From contig JBFXDS010000004.1 of NCBI GenBank assembly GCA_050180895.1, positions 124,001-188,000 on the forward strand: a stretch of 64,000 bases of DNA, written 5' to 3'. This document shows, one piece after another, positions 9,081-18,888 of this stretch (within the stretch, counting starts at the first letter, position 1; the number at the start of each line of letters is the position of its first letter). Below the pieces are notes generated by a model. That model was not told the origin of the DNA. It saw only the letters and a list, made by a program, of their open reading frames with translations, and did no database searches. Source of the stretch: JBGPEQ01 sp050180895. GTDB lineage: Bacteria; Pseudomonadota; Alphaproteobacteria; Dongiales; Dongiaceae. The position numbers were made by a program, and so were the translations under genes.

Positions 9081-9749
9081 ATGACCGACACGTTCTTCAC
9101 CGAGGCCCGCGACGAGATGGTCGGCGTCATCGCCGCCTATGCGCAGCTGTCGGCCGACAAGATCGGCCGCACGGCGTTCGCCGACCGCGTCATGGAGGTC
9201 ATGCGCAAGGTGCCGCGGCACGAGTTCGTGCCCGCCGAGCTGCGCCACCTCGCCTATATCGATTCGCCGCTGCCGATCGGCTACGAGAAGACGATCTCGC
9301 AGCCCTTCATCGTCGCGCTGATGACGGACCTGCTGGAGCTGACGCCCGAGGACAAGGTGCTGGAGGTCGGCACCGGCCTCGGCTACCAGTCGGCGATCCT
9401 CGCCGAACTCGCGGCGCAGGTCTGCACCGTCGAGATCATCGAGGAGCTGGCCGCCGAGGCGCGCAAGCGGCTGGCGCGGATGGGCTACAAGAACATCGCC
9501 TACCGCATCGGCGACGGCTCCAGCGGCTGGATGCAGCACGCGCCGTTCGACAAGATGATCGTGACGGCGGCGCCAGATCTCATCCCGCCGTCGCTGCTGA
9601 TCCAGTTGAAGCCGGGCGGCCGCATGATCATCCCCGCCGGCATCGAGGACGCGCAGCAGCTTCTCCTGGTGGAGAAGGACGCGGGCGGCCGCACGCGGAC
9701 CAAGGAACTGATCCCCGTGCGCTTCTCGACCTTGGTGACAAGCAACTGA
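9081..9749 (+). CDS. pcm: Protein-L-isoaspartate O-methyltransferase
   Basis: A 222-aa class I SAM methyltransferase of the PCMT family. It carries the PCMT-type N-terminal segment (VPRHEFVP), SISQP-like TISQPFIVALMT, and the SAM loop VLEVGTGLGYQSA. It repairs isoaspartyl residues in aged proteins. The first ATG of the natural frame (9081) is used; an earlier ATG at 9009 would add an unconserved tail. It stands alone between two palindromic repeats. Confidence 0.9.
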   Translation: MTDTFFTEARDEMVGVIAAYAQLSADKIGRTAFADRVMEVMRKVPRHEFVPAELRHLAYIDSPLPIGYEKTISQPFIVALMTDLLELTPEDKVLEVGTGLGYQSAILAELAAQVCTVEIIEELAAEARKRLARMGYKNIAYRIGDGSSGWMQHAPFDKMIVTAAPDLIPPSLLIQLKPGGRMIIPAGIEDAQQLLLVEKDAGGRTRTKELIPVRFSTLVTSN

Positions 9750-9780
9750 GCGCGACTACGGCTGCTGCAAGATCATCCCC

Positions 9781-9861
9781 CGTCCTTCGACAAGCTCAGG
9801 ATGAGGGGCAATCTTGGTGGCACAAAGAAACGCCCTCATCCTGAGCTTGTCGAAGGACGCA
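9781..9861. repeat. Palindromic intergenic repeat, copy R5
   Basis: Full-length copy of the R1 family between convergent pcm and the last gene of the aap operon; the hairpin could serve as a bidirectional transcript end. Confidence 0.9.
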
Positions 9862-9904
9862 CATCGCCGATCCCGGTCTCTTGCACGCGACAAGCTTGAC
9901 GAGT

Positions 9905-10165
9905 TCACCCTCCGTCGAGCGTCTCCGCCAATCGCTTCAGCAGCGACGCGCGCTCGCCCGCGCTGTTGACCGGAAAGCGCGACCAGGCGTCGGCGGCCTT
10001 CAGGTCGGCGAAGAGGCCGGCGAGGTCTTCGTGGAAATGCAGCCAGGCGCGGCCGCCGCGGTAGAAGCTGCCGCGCTTGCGCTCCGTCAGCTCCGGATGC
10101 CGGCGGCGCACCTGCCGCAGCAGATCCTCGAGCCGGTCGAGCGCGGCGCCCGTCGCATGGCGCAT
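9905..10165 (-). CDS. Small conserved-type protein coupled to aapP
   Basis: An 86-aa basic protein (start RHATGAALDRLEDLLRQVRR) whose ATG overlaps the TGA of aapP by one base, so it is probably the last gene of the amino acid transport operon. A central segment, RGSFYRGGRAWLHFHED, then AGLFADLK and a trailing helix, suggests a compact soluble fold. No function is recognised. Position after aapP is the only functional hint. Confidence 0.65.
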   Translation of the reverse strand: MRHATGAALDRLEDLLRQVRRRHPELTERKRGSFYRGGRAWLHFHEDLAGLFADLKAADAWSRFPVNSAGERASLLKRLAETLDGG

Positions 10166-10953
10166 CAGTGGCGGAGGATCTGGCTGAGGAAGAGCTTGGT
10201 GCGCTCCGAGCGCGGGTTGTTGAAGAACTCGTGCGGCTCGTTCTCCTCGATGATCTCGCCGTAGTCCATGAAGATCACGCGGTTGGCCACCCGGTTGGCG
10301 AAGCCCATCTCGTGGGTCACGCACAGCATGGTCATGCCGGATTCGGCCAGCTCGATCATGACGTCCAGCACCTCCTTGATCATCTCCGGATCGAGGGCGG
10401 AGGTCGGCTCGTCGAACAGCATGATCTTCGGGTTCATGCACAGCGAGCGGGCGATGGCGACGCGCTGCTGCTGGCCGCCGGAGAGCTGGCCCGGATATTT
10501 GGCCGCCTGCTCCGGGATCTTCACGCGCTCGAGGTACTTCATCGCCGCCTTCTCCGCCTCGGCCTGCGGCATCTTGCGCACCCAGATCGGCGCCAGCGTC
10601 AGGTTTTCCAGCACCGTGAGATGGGGAAATAGATTGAAGTGCTGGAACACCATGCCGACCTCGCGGCGGACATGCTCGATGTTCTTGAGGTCGTGGGTCA
10701 ACTCGACGTTCTCGACGGTGATGCGGCCCTTCTGGTGCTCTTCCAGCCGGTTGATGCAGCGGATCATCGTCGACTTGCCGGAGCCCGACGGCCCACAGAT
10801 GACGATGCGCTCGCCCTTCTTCACCGTGAGGTTGATGTTCTTGAGCACGTGGAACTGGCCGTACCACTTGTGCACACCCTCCATGCGGACCATCACCTCC
10901 TTGCCGACGGTCATGGTCGACGGAGCGGCAGCGGCGGCAGCGGCGTTGCTCAT
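10165..10953 (-). CDS. aapP: General L-amino acid ABC transporter, ATP-binding protein
   Basis: A 262-aa ABC ATPase with Walker A GPSGSGKST, signature LSGGQQQRVAIARSL, Walker B IMLFDEPTSALDP and the H-loop VTHEM. The polar amino acid (HisP/GlnQ/AapP) subgroup is clear from HFNLFPHLTVLEN. An extra Ala-rich N-terminus of about 20 residues is typical for AapP. A GGAGGG precedes the start at 10953 and overlaps the end of aapM. It powers uptake, and in rhizobia also efflux, of a broad range of L-amino acids. Confidence 0.93.
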   Translation of the reverse strand: MSNAAAAAAAPSTMTVGKEVMVRMEGVHKWYGQFHVLKNINLTVKKGERIVICGPSGSGKSTMIRCINRLEEHQKGRITVENVELTHDLKNIEHVRREVGMVFQHFNLFPHLTVLENLTLAPIWVRKMPQAEAEKAAMKYLERVKIPEQAAKYPGQLSGGQQQRVAIARSLCMNPKIMLFDEPTSALDPEMIKEVLDVMIELAESGMTMLCVTHEMGFANRVANRVIFMDYGEIIEENEPHEFFNNPRSERTKLFLSQILRH

Positions 10954-10967
10954 AATGGTCCCTCCGG

Positions 10968-12083
10968 TCAGCGCCTGTAGCCCCGGCGGAGCTTGCGCTC
11001 GAGATAGATGCTGTAGCGGGCCATGGCGAAGCAGAAGATGAAGAAGCCGAAGGCCGTGAAGACATAGCCCTCCTTGCCCAGCCCCTGCCACTGCGCGTCG
11101 CGCGTCGAGGCCTGCACGGTCCCCAGCAGGTCGAACAGCCCGATGATCGTCACCAGCGTCGTGTCCTTGAACAGGCCGATGAAGGTGTTGACGATGCCGG
11201 GAATGACGATGCGCAGCGCCTGCGGCAGCACGATCAGGCCCATCATCTTCCAGTAGTTGAGGCCGAGCGCCATGGCGCCTTCGTACTGCCCCTTGGGGAT
11301 CGCCTGCAGCCCGCCGCGCACCACCTCCGCCATGTAGGCGGCGCTGAACAGCGCGATGCCGATCATGGCGCGCATCAGCTTGTCGAACGTCACGCCCTCG
11401 GGCAGGAACAGCGGCAGCATCACCGAGGCCATGAACAGCACGGAGATCAGCGGCACGCCGCGCACGAACTCGATGAAGGCGGTGCAGAGCAGCCGGATGA
11501 CCGGCATGTCCGAGCGCCGCCCCAGCGCCAGCACGATGCCGATCGGCAGCGACGCGACGATGCCGACGCTGCCGAGGATGATATTGAGGAACAGGCCGCC
11601 CCACAGGCGCGTCTCCACCACGGGGAGCCCCAGGCCGCCGTAGTAGAGGAAATATCCGACGACCGGATAGACGACGAAAAGGACGATCGCCGCGTATTTC
11701 TTGCCGGGGATGTTTTCCACAAGCAGCCAGGCGATCGCGCCGAATTGAAGCGCCAGCCCGACGACGATCCGCCAGCGCTCCTCGAACGGGTAGAAGCCGA
11801 ACATGAACTGCCCGAACCGGGCGCGGACCATGGTCCAGCAGGCGCCCTCGAGCGTGCAATCGGCCCGCGAGGTGCCGGCGTTCCAGTTCGCCGAGAAGAT
11901 GGCCCAGTCGAGGAACGGCGGCACGGCGAAGACGACGACGGCGGCGGACAGCAGGGTCAGGATGATGTTGAGCGGCGACGAGAACAGGTTCTTGTACGCC
12001 CAGCCGATCACGCCGACCTCCGATGCCGGGGGCGGCAGGTCCGGGCTGGCGGTGTGCTCGCGCGTCAATGTCGTGTTGGCCAT
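10968..12083 (-). CDS. aapM: General L-amino acid ABC transporter permease
   Basis: A 371-aa inner-membrane permease with the HisM/GlnP-type core in its C-terminal half, including the EAA-type loop (MAEVVRGGLQAIPKGQYEGAMALGL in outline). The long N-terminal part with extra membrane segments and a periplasmic insertion is typical for AapM. The start has GGAGCGG upstream. The gene starts three bases after aapQ ends, supporting a single operon. Confidence 0.92.
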   Translation of the reverse strand: MANTTLTREHTASPDLPPPASEVGVIGWAYKNLFSSPLNIILTLLSAAVVVFAVPPFLDWAIFSANWNAGTSRADCTLEGACWTMVRARFGQFMFGFYPFEERWRIVVGLALQFGAIAWLLVENIPGKKYAAIVLFVVYPVVGYFLYYGGLGLPVVETRLWGGLFLNIILGSVGIVASLPIGIVLALGRRSDMPVIRLLCTAFIEFVRGVPLISVLFMASVMLPLFLPEGVTFDKLMRAMIGIALFSAAYMAEVVRGGLQAIPKGQYEGAMALGLNYWKMMGLIVLPQALRIVIPGIVNTFIGLFKDTTLVTIIGLFDLLGTVQASTRDAQWQGLGKEGYVFTAFGFFIFCFAMARYSIYLERKLRRGYRR

Positions 12084-12086
12084 CGG

Positions 12087-13271
<1,185 letters not shown>

Positions 13272-13307
13272 GGCGTATCCGGAGAGCGGTCAACCGCGGT
13301 CGAACGC

Positions 13308-13349
13308 CTGCGGGTGCGCGCGGTCGCAACATGGCCGGCGCACCCGCAG
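13308..13349. promoter_or_regulatory. aapJ-aapQ intergenic stem-loop
   Basis: A perfect 12-bp inverted repeat, CTGCGGGTGCGC and GCGCACCCGCAG, separated by 18 bases in the gap between aapJ and aapQ, with no T-run after it. In ABC operons such hairpins commonly protect the binding-protein mRNA end and lower expression of distal genes; that role is inferred here. Confidence 0.6.
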
Positions 13350-13366
13350 TCGCTCTCGCTCTGCCG

Positions 13367-14389
13367 CTAGCGGATCGGCGGGGCGTACAGCAGGCCGCCC
13401 TTGCTCCATAGCTCGTTCAGGCCGCGCGCCAGACCCAGCGGGGTCTTGAGCCCGACGTTGCGTTCGAAGCTCTCGCCGTAGTTGCCGACCTGCTTGATGA
13501 TGTTGTAGCCCCACTCGTTCGACAGGCCGGTCATCTTGCCCATCTCGCCCTCGACGCCGAGCAGCCGGCGGACTTCCGGGTTCTGCGAGCTGGCCTTCTG
13601 CTCGTCGACGTTGGCCTGGGTCACGCCGAACTCCTCGGCGACGATCATGGCGTTCAGCGTCCATCGCACGATGTCGCCCCAGCGGTTGTCGCCGTGGCGG
13701 ACCAGCGGGCCGAGCGGCTCCTTGGAGATGATCTCCGGCAGGATGATGTGCTCGTCCGGCTGGGCCAGCACCGAGCGCTCCGCCGCGAGGCCGGAGGCGT
13801 CCGTCGTGTAGGCGTCGCAGCGCCCTTCGTCGTAGGCCTGGCGCGCCTCCTCGTTCTTCTCGAACACGACCGGCTTCAACTCCAGGTTGTTGGCGCGGAA
13901 GTAGTCGCCGAGGTTGAGCTCGGTCGTCGTGCCGGTCTGCACGCAGACCGACGCGCCGCTGAGCTCGAGCGCGCTCTTGACGTTGAGGTTCTTGCGCACC
14001 ATGAAGCCCTGGCCGTCGTAGTAGTTGACGCCGGCAAAGTCGAAGCCGAGGTCGGTGTCGCGCGAGAACGTCCAGGTGGTGTTGCGCGCGAGGACGTCGA
14101 TCTCGCCGGACTGCAACGCGGTGAAGCGTTCCTTGGCGTTGGTCGGCACGTACTTGACCTTCGTCGCGTCGCCCAGGACGGCGGCGGCGATGGCGTTGCA
14201 CATGTCGACGTCGAGCCCGGTCCATTTGCCCTGGTCGTCCGGCGCGGCGAAGCCGGCCAGGCCGGTCGTCACGCCGCAATTGAGGGTGCCGCGACCCTGC
14301 ACGTCCGACAGCGTGTCGGCCTTGGCCGGGCCGGCCATTGCGACGGCGGCGACGGCAGCGGCCGACGCCAGGAATTTCCATTGTTTCAT
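13367..14389 (-). CDS. aapJ: General L-amino acid ABC transporter, periplasmic binding protein
   Basis: A 340-aa precursor with a signal peptide (KQWKFLASAAAVAAVAMAGP, cleaved near AKA-DT) and the SBP_bac_3 fold: LNCGVTTGLAGFAAPDDQGK at the first strand and LDVDMCNAIAAAVLGD after it. The start at 14389 is preferred over 14398 because GGAAGG lies eight bases before it. It captures L-amino acids for AapQMP. The gene is first in the operon. Confidence 0.93.
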   Translation of the reverse strand: MKQWKFLASAAAVAAVAMAGPAKADTLSDVQGRGTLNCGVTTGLAGFAAPDDQGKWTGLDVDMCNAIAAAVLGDATKVKYVPTNAKERFTALQSGEIDVLARNTTWTFSRDTDLGFDFAGVNYYDGQGFMVRKNLNVKSALELSGASVCVQTGTTTELNLGDYFRANNLELKPVVFEKNEEARQAYDEGRCDAYTTDASGLAAERSVLAQPDEHIILPEIISKEPLGPLVRHGDNRWGDIVRWTLNAMIVAEEFGVTQANVDEQKASSQNPEVRRLLGVEGEMGKMTGLSNEWGYNIIKQVGNYGESFERNVGLKTPLGLARGLNELWSKGGLLYAPPIR

Positions 14390-14541
14390 GATCCACACCT
14401 TCCCTGGTTAGCGAGCGATTTTGTCGTCGTTATCGTTGGGCCGTGCCTGGGCGACGCATGGCCGCCGCCGGCCCCTGACCCCTGCTTTAACACAGCCCTC
14501 GCCGATGCCACAAGCCTCCGCCACGCAGGAGAACTTGAGGG

Positions 14542-14920
14542 ATGGCCAAGAAAAACTATTCCTTGGACACGCTGTTGAGCCCCGTCGGCAATCATCCGGA
14601 GGCGAACCACGGCATCGTCGATCCGCCGGTCTATCGGGCGTCAACGGTGCTGTTCCCCGGCGTGGCGCGCTTCGAGGCGGCGCGGAACGACCGCACCGCC
14701 ATGGTCGACGGCCTGACGCTGTTCGGCACGGCTCCAGCTGGGGCGGCTATGAGGGCCTGATCCTCCCGGTGAAGCCGGAGCTGTCGCGCACGGCGACGGC
14801 TTGGACCGCCGTGGGTCGTCTTCCGGCTGCATGCGGGACTGGAGGATGCCGACGACCTCACCGCGAACTTGGACGAGGGCGGCGCGCGGCCGGCGGCCTG
14901 GCCATCGCCAGAAAGCAACG
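14542..14920 (+). pseudogene. Cystathionine beta-lyase remnant (internal deletion and frameshifts)
   Basis: The first 40 codons (KKNYSLDTLLSPVGNHPEAN, HGIVDPPVYRASTVLFP) are a clean cystathionine beta-lyase N-terminus. The frame then jumps straight to VDGLTLFG, which belongs near residue 330 of the roughly 395-aa family, so most of the gene including the PLP lysine is gone. After LFGT the homology moves to a second frame (SSWGGYEGLILPVKPELSRT, about 14733-14800) and then to a third (VVFRLHAGLEDADDLTANLD, about 14812-14880). One large deletion plus at least two frameshifts make it certainly non-functional. Exact limits are approximate. Confidence 0.85.
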
Positions 14921-14971
14921 GCCGCCGGGGATACCGGCGGCCGCGCTTTGCATCCCCGCGTGCGCCCGCGG

Positions 14972-16987
14972 CTACATCGACAGGCGGAGGGTCGAGAGGC
15001 TCGCCGCGATCTGCGCGAAGACCGACTCCAGGTCCTCCGGATCCGGCGCGTTGAAGAAGTACTCGCCGTTCTCGTCGGGATCGCTGGCGATCTCGTTGAG
15101 CAGCTGCAGCGCGTCGGCATGCTGTGCCCCATCGAGGTCGAAGCCGATGACGTAGAGCTTGATGCCCTCGGCCTTGACGTTGTCCGCGAGCTTCTTCAGG
15201 CGGTTGTTGAGGTTGTTCTGCACGGTGATCGCCGTCCCGCCCTGCGCGACGGGCGGGGTATTGTCGTCGACCGATTGCAGGACGCTGATCGTGCCGTGCG
15301 CGGCGTCGTCGTTGGTGCCGGCGCCCTCGTTGAAGCCGAAGCGGCCCTTGTAGGCGTCGCCGGCGCCGCCGACCTGCTCGCCGTCGGTCAGGAGGATGAT
15401 GGCCCGCGTGCGCTGGAACGGCACCGTGGTGACGGCCTGGGTGAAGGGAACGCCCGGCGTCAGCACCTCCCATCCCCAGTAGAGGCCCTGCTCGATGTTC
15501 GTGTTCCCGTCCGGGTCGCTTCCTTGAATAGCGGCGATCTGGTCGCGGATCGTCGCCTTGGTCGGGGTCAGCGGGATGATGCCGCGCGTCAGGCAGCGCG
15601 TGCAGTCGGTCGAGCCGGGATTGGTGTTCCGGCCGGCGACCGTGCCCGGCTTGTTGTAGGACTGGGTCGGGTCGATGAACTTCATGAAGCCCGAGTACTT
15701 CTTGTTCACGACGCTGCCGTTCGTCGCCCGCTCGGTATAGGCTTGGCCGGTCGGCCACAGCGGGTTCGGCACCGCCACCGGGCGGCTGGTCAGGCCGTTG
15801 CCTCCGTTGACGATCGACCCGTCGGCGTTGTCGAAGACGTAGTAGTCATAGGCGTCGTTGCCGTTGTTCGTCGTGTCGTGATCGAGGAAATAGGCGTTGT
15901 TGCACTGCTTCTCCCGCCAGTCGCCGGCGTTGTTGTTGACCCACCGCGTGCCGGCGGGGCCGTTGGGATCGCCGTTGCCGTTGTTGTCGCGCCAGCGGCC
16001 GCTGCGCGGCTCCGAATCGTCCACTGCCATCGGCTCCCAGCCCATCCACTGGCGCTGGCCGGCGCCGGTGCCGACGGTCACCTGGCCGCGCACGATGTCG
16101 GCATCGTTGTCGTTCCAGGCGTCGCCGAGATAGCGCGCATAGATGCAGCCGCTCCACCCGCCGGCCAGGTCGTTCGGATTCACGAGCAGAGGGACCTGGG
16201 AGTTGTTGGCCCAGTAGAGCACGTTCTGGCTCTGGCCGGTCACCGGGTTCGTGAACGCGGTCACCGACGTGGTCGTGACCGAGCTGAAGGCCACGCCCTG
16301 CGTCGTCACGCGCGTCTTCGCGTTCCAGGGCACGAAGCCCATGTTCAGCAGGTCGTAGGTGGTTCCGTCGACGGTCAGCTGCGGCGAGGTCGCGTTGTCG
16401 CCGTAGATCGTATCGATGAAGGAGACGGCCGCATCGCGCGCGGCGATGATCTTGGCCTGCGGGCTCTCCATCGAGCCGGACAGGTCCATGGAGATCACCA
16501 CGTCGAGAGCCTTCACCGCGCGCGCCACCTCAGTCACCGCGTGCACGGTGAGGGTTTCGAAGCCGAGGACGCGCATGAACGTGGTCGGGATGGTCGCCTC
16601 GGCCGTCAGCTGCAGCTTTTCCTTCCCGGTTTCGCCGCTCTCCACGGGAGTCCCGAGCGTGACCTCCGCCTGCATGAATTCCGCGTCGTAGGGCGTGTTG
16701 AACTGCGGCAGCGCGACGGACGGGAAGTTGGCCGCGAAGAACTTCTTGATGTCTTCGTCGCGGGTGTCGGAGAAGTACACCTTGCCGCCGGCGAGCGCCG
16801 CCGCGTCCAGCGCTTGCGACAGGCGCGCTTTCGTCAGGAAGCCGCGCGCCGTGTCGGTGGCGAGGCCGAGCGCGCCGACCAGCGGGATGATCGCCGCCGC
16901 GACGATGACCGTGACGTTGCCGCCCTGATGGCGGCGGAACCGACCGAGCTGCCGCGCGAAGCGACGAAGAATTCCACCCTTGCCCAT
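14972..16987 (-). CDS. TadG-like pilus assembly protein with von Willebrand A domain
   Basis: A 671-aa protein. A TadE/G N-terminal membrane helix follows a basic stretch (about residues 25-50, GNVTVIVAAAIIPLVGALGL). A VWA domain then begins near residue 150 with the metal-binding DLSGSME motif, is interrupted by a long Asn/Asp/Gly-rich insertion, and resumes with IILLTDGEQ before the C-terminus. TadG proteins are envelope components of the Flp pilus machine. The start at 16987 has an AGGA six bases upstream; a longer frame to 17047 is less likely. It lies downstream of two TadE-like genes in the same direction. Confidence 0.85.
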   Translation of the reverse strand: MGKGGILRRFARQLGRFRRHQGGNVTVIVAAAIIPLVGALGLATDTARGFLTKARLSQALDAAALAGGKVYFSDTRDEDIKKFFAANFPSVALPQFNTPYDAEFMQAEVTLGTPVESGETGKEKLQLTAEATIPTTFMRVLGFETLTVHAVTEVARAVKALDVVISMDLSGSMESPQAKIIAARDAAVSFIDTIYGDNATSPQLTVDGTTYDLLNMGFVPWNAKTRVTTQGVAFSSVTTTSVTAFTNPVTGQSQNVLYWANNSQVPLLVNPNDLAGGWSGCIYARYLGDAWNDNDADIVRGQVTVGTGAGQRQWMGWEPMAVDDSEPRSGRWRDNNGNGDPNGPAGTRWVNNNAGDWREKQCNNAYFLDHDTTNNGNDAYDYYVFDNADGSIVNGGNGLTSRPVAVPNPLWPTGQAYTERATNGSVVNKKYSGFMKFIDPTQSYNKPGTVAGRNTNPGSTDCTRCLTRGIIPLTPTKATIRDQIAAIQGSDPDGNTNIEQGLYWGWEVLTPGVPFTQAVTTVPFQRTRAIILLTDGEQVGGAGDAYKGRFGFNEGAGTNDDAAHGTISVLQSVDDNTPPVAQGGTAITVQNNLNNRLKKLADNVKAEGIKLYVIGFDLDGAQHADALQLLNEIASDPDENGEYFFNAPDPEDLESVFAQIAASLSTLRLSM

Positions 16988-17174
16988 TTCTCGTCCTGCC
17001 TTTTGTCCGGCGATGCGGACCCTCGCTGTGACTCCAAGCCCGCCCAACCTAGGCGCGGCGGCATTAACGTGCTCTCAACAAACAGGCTTAATCGCCTGCC
17101 TTTGAGCCGACTTTCGGACGACGCCGCGGCGTCGCTGTCGGCGCATGCCGGTCATCGCCCCCTGCGCGCGGCGC

Positions 17175-17753
17175 TCAGCAACCGGGATCAGTCGTGAACA
17201 GCGTGCCGCGCGGACGCGTGAAGGTGGCGTGCCGAACGACGGCCGGTTCGAAGATGCCCGTGAGCAGGAACGGCTGATAATCGTAGAAGACCTCGGCCAC
17301 GATGATGTTCTCGCCGAGTCCCACCTCGAACGTGCTGGGCATGACGGCGTCGTCGCCCGACGTGCCGAGCACGCTGTTGGCGGACGCGTAGGCCCCGCCG
17401 CCCTCGCACTGCCATTGGATCACCGCGGCATCGACCGTGGGCTTGTAGACCGACGACACGATCACCCGCCCCCGCGCCGCCAGATCGAACGGCAGCGTCT
17501 GCCGGTCCGCCGCGACGTAGATGTCGTCCAGGATCGCCGTCGACATCGAATTGGACTGCGAAACCAGGTCGGCGACGGAGGACGACGCCCGATCGAGCTT
17601 TTGATGCAGGAGGATGTAGCGGCCGGCCTCGAAGCAGCCGGTCAGGATCATGACGAGCGCGGAAACGACCAGGCCGAACTCGATGGCGACGGCGCCGACC
17701 TCCTGGGTCCAGAAGCGCCGGATTGATGCGGGGATCATCATGCGTCTTCCCAT
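17175..17753 (-). CDS. TadE/TadF-like pilus protein
   Basis: A 192-aa protein with the TadE-type N-terminus: a short basic lead, then EVGAVAIEFGLVVSALVMIL, a membrane helix with the conserved Glu as in pseudopilins, followed by a periplasmic domain with one Cys pair candidate. It follows the larger TadE gene by three bases. An ATG at 17741 with GGAAG just before it is an equally good start. It probably forms part of the minor pilin set for the Flp pilus. Confidence 0.78.
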   Translation of the reverse strand: MGRRMMIPASIRRFWTQEVGAVAIEFGLVVSALVMILTGCFEAGRYILLHQKLDRASSSVADLVSQSNSMSTAILDDIYVAADRQTLPFDLAARGRVIVSSVYKPTVDAAVIQWQCEGGGAYASANSVLGTSGDDAVMPSTFEVGLGENIIVAEVFYDYQPFLLTGIFEPAVVRHATFTRPRGTLFTTDPGC

Positions 17754-17756
17754 GGT

Positions 17757-18377
17757 TTAGGCTTCTTCGCCCTGGATCGCGTCCCACGGCTCGTTGCGGA
17801 TCACCACGCGCGCGGTGAGATGGATCTGGCCGTCGTCGCCCATGAACTGCGCCATGAACGGCGTCATCACCTGCCAGTCGTACTCGACCGTGTACTCGAC
17901 GACCTGTTCCGCGGTGCCGACGCCCGCGATGCCCATGTCGCCGTCCCACTGGCCGTTGCCGTTGATGTCGTCGTCCACGTCGAAGTCGTCGATCCCGGCC
18001 TCGAACGTGCCGTTGCCGTTGTTGTCCGTGAACGGCTCCGGCTGGTTGACGTCGGTGAAGCTGTCGTAGACCAGGAACGTCGTGACCATGTCGTCGGTGT
18101 CGAGCATCCCGAAGGTATACTGGTCGACGATGGCGACGATCTGCTCCTCGCGGTCTGCCGGATCCTGGACCGAGCCGGTCATGCTGAAGCGCGCTGCCTC
18201 GCGCAGCGCGCCTTCCATCGAGGCCTGCGTGAACATCAGCATCGCCACCTCGAACATCCCGACCAGGATGAGGCACAGGGGCGGCAGCACCAGGGCGAAC
18301 TCCAGCGCCGCGGCGCCGTCGTTGGAACGCCCGAACCGGCGCAGCTGCCGGCCGAGCCAACCGTTTCCAATGCGCAT
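17757..18377 (-). CDS. TadE-like pilus protein with Asp/Asn-rich insertion
   Basis: A 206-aa TadE-like protein. The N-terminal NDGAAALEFALVLPPLCLIL helix carries the conserved Glu, followed by FEVAMLMFTQASMEGALREA. An unusual stretch near residues 120-150 reads DNNGNGTFEAG and then DDINGNGQWDGD, two D-x-N-G-N-G loops resembling calcium-binding loops. GGAGGG lies eight bases before the start at 18377. It is the first gene of the minus-strand tad cluster and is divergent from flp. Confidence 0.8.
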   Translation of the reverse strand: MRIGNGWLGRQLRRFGRSNDGAAALEFALVLPPLCLILVGMFEVAMLMFTQASMEGALREAARFSMTGSVQDPADREEQIVAIVDQYTFGMLDTDDMVTTFLVYDSFTDVNQPEPFTDNNGNGTFEAGIDDFDVDDDINGNGQWDGDMGIAGVGTAEQVVEYTVEYDWQVMTPFMAQFMGDDGQIHLTARVVIRNEPWDAIQGEEA

Positions 18378-18702
18378 CAGTTTCGCCCTCCGCCTCATGC
18401 TCCGCGGCGCCGCCCGACCCCGGTGATCCGGCGTCGCCGGCCGCCTCGAATCACCACCGATAAACGAATCACTTTGACACGAGCCAGATAAATAAAATGA
18501 TAATGAAATAACTCACAAGTACTTTGTTTGGTTAAATAATTTTCTTACGATATCTTTAACACGCAGGCGCTTGCTCGACCTCGGAGGCCGCCGCGCGCCC
18601 CGCTTTCCGGGCGTCCAACGGCGAGCCCTTCGCCGCCGCGGCGCCGACCTTTCGCCCGGCCGGCCTCGCGGTTTTGCGAATCCCGACAGCGTAGGGCATC
18701 CA

Positions 18703-18723
18703 CGCTTAACGGTTCCTTAAGCG
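18703..18723. promoter_or_regulatory. TTAA-N7-TTAA dyad 1 (CtrA-like box)
   Basis: CGCTTAA-N7-TTAAGCG, a perfect 7-7-7 inverted repeat that contains TTAA half-sites with the seven-base spacing of the CtrA consensus. It lies about 390 bases before flp. CtrA control of pilin genes is known in Caulobacter; binding here is inferred. Confidence 0.5.
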
Positions 18724-18867
18724 CCAAGGTAAAGCGCCAACAGTTCCGAGTCCGCGACCGCTCGGGACGCCGCCCTGCCGGGCGATTGCGCGAGCGCCTC
18801 CTTCATCGGCGGGCTTGATCGGCGCCGCCGCAAAAGCGCGGCAAAATCAGCGAAATCTCCGGCTCCC

Positions 18868-18888
18868 CGATTAAGCAAGCATTAATCG
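18868..18888. promoter_or_regulatory. TTAA-N7-TTAA dyad 2 (CtrA-like box)
   Basis: CGATTAA-N7-TTAATCG, again a perfect 7-7-7 inverted repeat with CtrA-spaced TTAA half-sites, about 220 bases before flp and followed by TTACCG. Same form as dyad 1 but with different outer bases and spacer, so it is not a simple copy. Confidence 0.55.
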
